Source of the DNA: Ruminococcus sp.
GTDB taxonomy: Bacteria; Bacillota; Clostridia; Oscillospirales; Ruminococcaceae
Assembly (NCBI GenBank): GCA_017516465.1
Contig: JAFXCR010000015.1
Coordinates: 1 to 53,416, forward strand
DNA: 53,416 nucleotides
Direction: 5' to 3'
Shown: positions 48,089-53,416 of the stretch, piece by piece
Layout of the letters: each line of letters starts with the position of its first letter
Position numbering within the stretch: position 1 is the stretch's first letter
Notes under the pieces: generated by a model
Told to the model about the DNA's origin: nothing
Database searches by the model: none
Seen by the model: only the letters and a program-made list of their open reading frames with translations
Made by a program: the position numbers and the translations under genes

Positions 48089-49609
48089 ATGATTGATTTC
48101 CGAGCAATTATTGATGAAATACCTCAGCCGCTATGGGGGAGCTGGTATATCAAGGATAAAATTGAATCAGGAGTCCACAGTGAAGTTTACAGAATTGAAG
48201 CAGTGAAATCGGAGAGAATTGACTATTCTTCTCTTAAAATACAGCCGATTGTGATTGACAATGATGATATAACATACAGCGAGGAGCAGGAAAAGGCTCT
48301 TTTGGAGGAAATGCGGCAGGAAGTTATTAAAGAGAATATGGTGATGCACAAGCTTATAAAATGTCCGTATATCGCCGGATATCTTGACGAGGATATTCTT
48401 CCACTCAGCTGTATGAACGGATATGTACTGCTGATACGCACTGAATATCTTATGGAGCTTCCTGCACTTATGCAAAAAGGCGGATTCAATCCGACAGAAG
48501 ATAATATTCTGCGTCTGGCGTCTGATATAGGCAGAGGACTTAATGCTGCACATAAGCTGGGAATACATCATCGTGATATAAAGCCGTCAAATTTCTTTGC
48601 GGCACCGGACGGAACCTTTAGACTTGGCGATTTTAATATCTCTGGTTCAAAAGAATCATTGCGTACAGCTTCCGGAACAGCCGGATATATAGCTCCGGAA
48701 ATATACAATTCAATAAATACCAGAGATGTTGAATATACTGATAAAGCTGATATATATTCATTCGGAATGTGCCTTTATCAACTTATGAACGACTTTTTCT
48801 TCCCGTTTGAGGAAGAATGCAGTACAGAGCAGGCAGTTGAAAGACGAATGAACGGTGAGTTGCTTAAGCTTCCGAAAAATGCTTCTGTTGATTTCGGACG
48901 GATAATATTCAGGGCGTGTGCATATGATCCGGCAATGAGATACAACAATATGGATGAAATGCTCCGTGATCTTGAAAATCTCAGGGCTTGCCGAAGTGCA
49001 GGAATACCAGACGGTATGCGGACTTTTCCTGAAAACAACACTGTTTATGCAGATGCTTCGGAATCATCCGGCAGTGGGAATTTTCAGCCTGTTCCTGTAA
49101 GAAAGCTTCCTGAAAATAATACAGTCCATGCAGATTCTGCGGAGCCAAGTGACAAATTGGATATACGTTCAATCCCGTTGGAGCCGGAATTGGAATTTCA
49201 TAAATCCCACTTTAAGAGGGAGAAAAAAAGAAAATCGTCAAAGCGTATAATGATTATTCTGATTCTTGTGGTAATTGCAATAATTATTTTCCTACTTACG
49301 AGAAAAGATGACAACGATGATAATAACAGAAACAGAAAATCCGGCTCTGCATATTCTCTTGGCGATGTAGATGGCGACAGTGTAATAACTGAATCTGATG
49401 CTTCCTTGCTGCTCAAGGAATATACTCTTATCAGTGCAGAGAAAAGCTCGTTTTCTGAAAAACAGATCAAAGCATCAGATATAAACGGAGATGGCTTTGT
49501 TAATGGAGTAGATGCAACGCTTCTGCTTGGATATTGTACATATAAATCGGAACTTGATTCTGAGGAAAAGGCTATGACGCTGAAGAAATGGCTTAAGGAA
49601 AAGCAATAA
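48089..49609 (+). CDS. transmembrane Ser/Thr kinase with extracytoplasmic dockerin
   Basis: 506 aa. The Hanks kinase domain spans ~20-300: HRDIKPSN with HRD at 161-163, DFN at 181-183 in place of DFG, and GTAGYIAPEIY. The Gly-loop is degenerate (ESGVHSEVYR) but the Lys is kept in SSLKIQP. The opening QPLWxxWYIK is shared with the kinase at 43299. A polar juxtamembrane region with a repeated PENNTV(Y/H)AD motif and basic KREKKRKSSKR precede one TM segment at ~387-403. Outside follows a type I dockerin (425-487): GDVDGDSVITESDASLLLKE and SDINGDGFVNGVDATLLLGY, both loops with full calcium ligands. It differs in type from the dockerins of the GH48 and of proteins A and B. The PP2C gene follows after 23 bp. 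The ribosome-binding site (AGGGG) is rather distant. Confidence 0.9.
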   Translation: MIDFRAIIDEIPQPLWGSWYIKDKIESGVHSEVYRIEAVKSERIDYSSLKIQPIVIDNDDITYSEEQEKALLEEMRQEVIKENMVMHKLIKCPYIAGYLDEDILPLSCMNGYVLLIRTEYLMELPALMQKGGFNPTEDNILRLASDIGRGLNAAHKLGIHHRDIKPSNFFAAPDGTFRLGDFNISGSKESLRTASGTAGYIAPEIYNSINTRDVEYTDKADIYSFGMCLYQLMNDFFFPFEEECSTEQAVERRMNGELLKLPKNASVDFGRIIFRACAYDPAMRYNNMDEMLRDLENLRACRSAGIPDGMRTFPENNTVYADASESSGSGNFQPVPVRKLPENNTVHADSAEPSDKLDIRSIPLEPELEFHKSHFKREKKRKSSKRIMIILILVVIAIIIFLLTRKDDNDDNNRNRKSGSAYSLGDVDGDSVITESDASLLLKEYTLISAEKSSFSEKQIKASDINGDGFVNGVDATLLLGYCTYKSELDSEEKAMTLKKWLKEKQ

Positions 49610-49632
49610 ATCGTGTCTTATGAGGAGATAAT

Positions 49633-50445
49633 ATGAGAGAAACAAAGAAATATGCGGCAGGATTTCCTGTCTTTGTGAGCATTGCTGCCAATAAGGGCAA
49701 GGTGAGAACTGCTAATGAAGATAACTTTTATGCTGATATACTCGGAATCCGTGAGGCGGAAAATCTCTGCGGTCACCGTGTTCTGAGCCATTCGGACAGT
49801 TATGTATTCGGAGTCTGTGACGGTATGGGTGGAGAACAGTTCGGGGATATCGCATCTGAGCTTGCCGTACTTGCAATGAAGGATTTTTCGGATAAAATCA
49901 AGAACTCTTCTCCGGAAATGCTTCATACTGTGGTAAATGAATATTCCTGCGAAGCAAACAACAGAATCTGCCGTATGACAGAGGAACGTCAGGCTGAACT
50001 CAGCGGAAGTACCTTTGTTATGGCGTGCGTCAGGGAAAATCTTGCGTATACATTCAGCATAGGCGACAGCAGAATCTACTATATTGATGAGAATGGTATA
50101 CGTCAGGTTTCTGAGGATCAGACGCTGGCTATGAAGAAGCTGAAGGCGAATATATACACCGAAGAGGAAGCAAAAATGAGTTCGGACGCTCATAAGATCA
50201 CAATGTTCCTTGGCGTGGACAGCAGAAATATTGGCTTGAAGGCTCTTGCGTATGAGCCTCTTGATATCAGCAGAGGACAGCTTCTCCTTTGCAGTGACGG
50301 TCTGACGGATATGTGTACAGATGAGGAGATTCTCATGGTTATGACAAAATATAACGATGAATTCGCTGCACAGCACCTCGTTGAACTTGCTCTTGCACGA
50401 GGCGGTATTGATAATATTACCTGTTTGATAATCCGAAGAATATAA
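49633..50445 (+). CDS. second PP2C-family Ser/Thr phosphatase
   Basis: 270 aa, GAGGAG upstream. PPM motifs: KVRTANEDNFYAD, FGVCDGMGGEQFGDIASE, FSIGDSRIYYI, LLLCSDGLTDM and GGIDNITCLII, giving a complete metal centre. It is about 30 residues longer than PrpC at 13132-13857, mostly in an insert after the first motif (LGIREAENLCGHRVLSHSDS). It probably dephosphorylates targets of the dockerin kinase upstream, and perhaps of the propeller kinase (inference from operon). Confidence 0.93.
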   Translation: MRETKKYAAGFPVFVSIAANKGKVRTANEDNFYADILGIREAENLCGHRVLSHSDSYVFGVCDGMGGEQFGDIASELAVLAMKDFSDKIKNSSPEMLHTVVNEYSCEANNRICRMTEERQAELSGSTFVMACVRENLAYTFSIGDSRIYYIDENGIRQVSEDQTLAMKKLKANIYTEEEAKMSSDAHKITMFLGVDSRNIGLKALAYEPLDISRGQLLLCSDGLTDMCTDEEILMVMTKYNDEFAAQHLVELALARGGIDNITCLIIRRI

Positions 50446-50452
50446 ATAAAAG

Positions 50453-50492
50453 AATACCGCACAAAGCCGTTAGTCGGTCTTTGTGCGGTATT
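50453..50492. terminator. terminator between the PP2C gene and the ABC permease gene
   Basis: AATACCGCACAAAG pairs perfectly with CTTTGTGCGGTATT; convergent genes on both sides. Confidence 0.85.
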
Positions 50493-50540
50493 TCCTTAAT
50501 TAAAGAGTTTGAGGATAAATTCTCCTTAAGAATGTCACTG

Positions 50541-51356
50541 TTATTTTATATCTTTTTTATTGAAATGCCAGATACCGAGGGCAGTCACAGCCGCGGCAAG
50601 AATAGCAGCATAGAGTGGGAGAGCAACTGCGTCAAATCCCTTTGGAATAGCATATCCAGCTATATCAAGGACATCTATATCCTCCATCATCATTGCAAAG
50701 CCACCATAAGAATTACGGGACTGAATAATACTGAGCTGACTCATTGGGATAAAGTAGTTCAGGAACTCTACAACAGTCTTGTTTTTTATCAAGAGCATTA
50801 TACCAGTGAACATAGCACTGAGTTCATGAATGAAGTATGAGAAAATAGCTCCGGCAGTATTTCTTATACTCATTGTCATAGCAACTGTGATTGAATTAAA
50901 CGAAAGAAGCACTGGTATGCAGGCAAGTGAGTAATAAAGATTTACTTTTGTGAAAAGGTCACCAATATCAAATAAAACAGCAGCCACTCCTACTGAGACA
51001 ATAGTTGACATAATGTGGAACAGCAGAGTGATAAAAGAACATGTTATCCAGTTTGCCATATAGATTGCAGTTCTTGAATAACCGCTGATAATCTTGTTGC
51101 GGATAGTGTTCTGCTGAAAATCCTTTGCAATGAAAAGTCCGGGGGAGATCGCAATGAAAAGTGGAAGCATACCTAACATGAAGAATAAGCAGCTGTCTGC
51201 TGTCATGTCAACTTCGACATCATCAACGAATCGTGTGGACAGATATTTTGAAACGGAAATTATAAAAACTGGTATTAATATTACGAGTATAAGACAAACC
51301 TTGAAGCTTTTTGTTTTAAAAAGACGTGAGAATGATTCGTTTAGTAAATTACGCAT
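50541..51356 (-). CDS. ABC-2 type permease
   Basis: 271 aa from the ATG at 51356 (GGAGGTG five bases upstream), overlapping the ATPase gene by 8 bp. Six hydrophobic segments are predicted, starting VCLILVILIPVFIISVSKYL. The cytoplasmic AKDFQQNTIRNKIISGYSRT loop is the usual coupling helix of BcrB/LanFEG-like exporters. It pairs with the ATPase upstream; substrate unknown, possibly peptide or antibiotic export. Confidence 0.9.
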   Translation of the reverse strand: MRNLLNESFSRLFKTKSFKVCLILVILIPVFIISVSKYLSTRFVDDVEVDMTADSCLFFMLGMLPLFIAISPGLFIAKDFQQNTIRNKIISGYSRTAIYMANWITCSFITLLFHIMSTIVSVGVAAVLFDIGDLFTKVNLYYSLACIPVLLSFNSITVAMTMSIRNTAGAIFSYFIHELSAMFTGIMLLIKNKTVVEFLNYFIPMSQLSIIQSRNSYGGFAMMMEDIDVLDIAGYAIPKGFDAVALPLYAAILAAAVTALGIWHFNKKDIK

Positions 51357-52263
51357 TGTGAGCACCTCCGATAAGCTTAATGAAGTAGCTTTCGAGGCTC
51401 TCATTATTTTGTGTCATAGAAATTACATTGCATCCGTTGTCGTTAAGAGCAAGGACGAGGGGAGTAACTTCTGTATCAGAATATATTTCAGCCTCATGTT
51501 CAGAAATAATAGTATAGTTGAGATTCAATTTCTCCATAATCTCAGCAAATAATTTTGTGTCATTGACTGTAAGATGCATGGATTTTTTGCAGGCATTTTC
51601 AAGATCCTCGGCACTCATTTCCTTTATGAGCTTACCGCCGTCAATAAATCCGTAATGAGTAGCAAGTTTTGACAGCTCATCGAGGATATGGCTTGATATC
51701 AGGATAGTGATCTCGTGTTCATTGTGGAGTTTAAGGAGCAGCTCACGGACTTCAACGATTCCTTCCGGATCGAGACCGTTGATAGGTTCGTCAAGAATGA
51801 GGAAGTTCGGGTTGGAAATAAGAGAAAAAGCGATACTGAGTCTCTGACGCATACCGAGAGAGAAATCTCTTGCTTTTTTCTTGCCTGTATTCGGCAGACC
51901 AACGAGATTGAGAAGATCATTGAGCTCATCAGGGGCTTTTCCATGAAGCTTATATTGAAGCAGTAAGTTTTCTTTTGCGGTCAGATCGAGGTAAATTGAC
52001 GGTGTTTCAACGACTGCACCGAATTTTTTTCTGACCATGCCTATCTTACTGTCTTTATAGTCTGTGTTATAAAGTGAATAAGTGCCGCTTGTGGGATTGT
52101 TAAGTCCGCTGATAACACGCATAAGAGTAGTTTTTCCGGCACCGTTCTTGCCGACGAATCCATAAATAGATCCAACCGGAACATTCATGCACACGTTATC
52201 GAGTACATTTACTTTCTTTTTATAACTTTTTGACAAGTTATTTGTCTGTAGAATAAAATCCAT
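51349..52263 (-). CDS. ABC transporter ATPase, BcrA-like
   Basis: 304 aa from the ATG at 52263 (AAAGGAT upstream); ATGs further up lie in the tuf terminator region. FVGKNGAGKTTLMRVISGL (Walker A), DFSLGMRQRLSIAFSLI (signature, SLGMRQR as in bacitracin/lantibiotic-immunity ATPases), FLILDEPINGLDP (Walker B) and SSHILDEL (H-loop). The ~80-residue C-terminal extension is typical of the group. It forms a two-gene exporter with the following permease. Confidence 0.93.
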   Translation of the reverse strand: MDFILQTNNLSKSYKKKVNVLDNVCMNVPVGSIYGFVGKNGAGKTTLMRVISGLNNPTSGTYSLYNTDYKDSKIGMVRKKFGAVVETPSIYLDLTAKENLLLQYKLHGKAPDELNDLLNLVGLPNTGKKKARDFSLGMRQRLSIAFSLISNPNFLILDEPINGLDPEGIVEVRELLLKLHNEHEITILISSHILDELSKLATHYGFIDGGKLIKEMSAEDLENACKKSMHLTVNDTKLFAEIMEKLNLNYTIISEHEAEIYSDTEVTPLVLALNDNGCNVISMTQNNESLESYFIKLIGGAHNA

Positions 52264-52311
52264 ATTATAATCCTTTATCATATTAGTGAATTGAAGTGCA
52301 GGTGTAATAAG

Positions 52312-52343
52312 ACAGGCGGTAAGGAGTAATCCAAACCGCCTGT
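52312..52343 (-). terminator. probable tuf terminator
   Basis: ACAGGCGGT/ACCGCCTGT stem 33 bp after the tuf stop; the T tract after it (CTTATT) is weak, so read-through into the ABC genes is possible. Confidence 0.6.
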
Positions 52344-52375
52344 GCATTTCAAACGTTAGTTAACGCAACACCGAA

Positions 52376-53416
52376 TTATTCGTTGATAGCTGTAACAACG
52401 CCGGAACCAACTGTTCTACCACCCTCACGGATAGCGAAACGAAGTCCCTCTTCGATAGCGATAGGTGTGATGAGCTCAACGTTCATTGTAACGTTATCGC
52501 CAGGCATACACATTTCCTTGTCAGCAGGAAGTGTAACTACACCAGTAACGTCAGTTGTTCTGAAGTAGAACTGAGGTCTGTAATTGTTAAAGAAAGGAGT
52601 GTGACGTCCGCCTTCTTCCTTCTTAAGAACGTAAACCTGACCAGAGAACTTTGTGTGGGGCTGGATTGAGCCGGGCTTACAGAGAACCTGACCACGCTCA
52701 ACCTGATCTCTTGTGATACCACGGAGGAGAGCACCTACGTTATCACCAGCTTCACAGAAGTCAAGAGTCTTTCTGAACATTTCAAGACCTGTACATACTG
52801 TTGTAAGCTTTTCATCGGAAAGACCAACGATTTCAATCTGCTCGTTAACGTTAAGACGTCCACGCTCTACTCTACCTGTAACAACAGTACCACGACCAGA
52901 AATTGTCATAGTATCCTCAACAGGCATAAGGAAAGGCTTAGCATCGTCTCTCTCAGGGCTGGGGATGTACTCGTCAACAGCGTTCATGAGTTCGATAATA
53001 GGAGCGTAAGCGGGATCATTGATATCATCAGGAGCATTAAGAGCTGCGAGAGCAGAACCCTTGATGATAGGTGTATCGTCGCCAGGGAAATCGTAGGATG
53101 AGAGAAGGTCACGGATGTCCATCTCAACGAGCTCGAGGAGCTCTTCGTCGTCAACCTGATCAGCCTTGTTCATGAATACAACGATTGCAGGAACGCCAAC
53201 CTGACGAGCGAGAAGGATATGCTCTCTTGTCTGAGCCATAGGACCATCAGAAGCAGCACAAACGAGGATAGCACCGTCCATCTGAGCAGCACCTGTGATC
53301 ATGTTCTTAACGTAGTCAGCATGTCCGGGGCAGTCAACGTGTGCATAGTGACGAGCATCTGTCTCGTACTCAACGTGAGCTGTATTGATTGTGATACCAC
53401 GCTCTCTCTCCTCAGG
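52376..53416 (-). CDS. tuf: elongation factor Tu (5' end beyond the window)
   Basis: 346 codons visible, running in frame to the right edge; the first ~50 residues with the P-loop are missing. EF-Tu delivers aminoacyl-tRNA to the ribosome as a GTP complex. Visible: [19 protein letters not shown] (switch I), [20 protein letters not shown] (G3, DCPGH), [20 protein letters not shown] (G4, NKAD) and GSALAAL (G5), then domains 2 and 3, ending [14 protein letters not shown]. Codon use is strongly biased, as expected for a highly expressed gene. It is transcribed leftward. Confidence 0.98.
   Translation of the reverse strand, partial: PEERERGITINTAHVEYETDARHYAHVDCPGHADYVKNMITGAAQMDGAILVCAASDGPMAQTREHILLARQVGVPAIVVFMNKADQVDDEELLELVEMDIRDLLSSYDFPGDDTPIIKGSALAALNAPDDINDPAYAPIIELMNAVDEYIPSPERDDAKPFLMPVEDTMTISGRGTVVTGRVERGRLNVNEQIEIVGLSDEKLTTVCTGLEMFRKTLDFCEAGDNVGALLRGITRDQVERGQVLCKPGSIQPHTKFSGQVYVLKKEEGGRHTPFFNNYRPQFYFRTTDVTGVVTLPADKEMCMPGDNVTMNVELITPIAIEEGLRFAIREGGRTVGSGVVTAINE

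Noticed and set aside
49618-50376. 252-codon frame opposite the PP2C gene
   Set aside because: Antisense shadow; the PP2C motifs on the plus strand are complete.

Overview
The window looks like chromosome from a cellulosome-forming Ruminococcus (R. flavefaciens / R. champanellensis type). Evidence seen here: a secreted GH48 cellulase with a C-terminal type I dockerin, two further secreted dockerin proteins, a transmembrane kinase carrying a dockerin, clostridial-type gene order, and near-consensus sigma-A promoters with mostly 17-bp spacers. The species is an inference. There are no plasmid or phage genes, transposases or CRISPR arrays; the few repeats are small intergenic palindromic elements.

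Layout. 0-0.35 kb: a tRNA-Gln and a promoter firing off the left edge. 0.5-2.6 kb: a lipid kinase, then a DUF2975 membrane protein with its small Xre-type regulator. 2.6-6.4 kb: a compound palindrome, htpG (leftward) under a perfect CIRCE operator, an orphan Phd/YefM-like antitoxin and a pspA operon. 6.5-9.0 kb: a repeat-bearing membrane protein and purA. 9.1-22.7 kb: one long leftward housekeeping operon, yicC-remA-gmk-rpoZ-priA-def-fmt-yugP-rsmB-rlmN-prpC-prkC-rsgA-thiN, ending in a 28-codon spoVM-like gene. 22.8-25.5 kb: the GH48-dockerin gene with a strong promoter and a structured 5' leader. 25.9-30.7 kb: a rightward Gld-type ABC cassette (ATPase, permease, auxiliary protein, DUF4340 protein). 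30.7-39.9 kb: a secreted possible nuclease, uvrC, cysK, small membrane proteins, a GHL10-like lipoprotein, a DUF4317 gene and asnB, with two intergenic hairpin elements. 40.0-43.1 kb: an ECF sigma/anti-sigma pair and an amidohydrolase.

43.3-50.4 kb is the most unusual part. Two transmembrane Hanks-type kinases (one with an extracytoplasmic propeller, one with an extracytoplasmic dockerin) flank a tandem pair of secreted dockerin proteins, followed by a PP2C phosphatase. This could be a signalling system that couples cellulosome or cell-surface state to intracellular phosphorylation. It is separate from the canonical prkC/prpC pair at 10.7-13.9 kb.

50.5-53.4 kb: a two-gene ABC exporter and a partial tuf running off the right edge. 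Assignments rest on motif recognition and gene order, without database searches; positions of residues within proteins are approximate unless tied to a motif.
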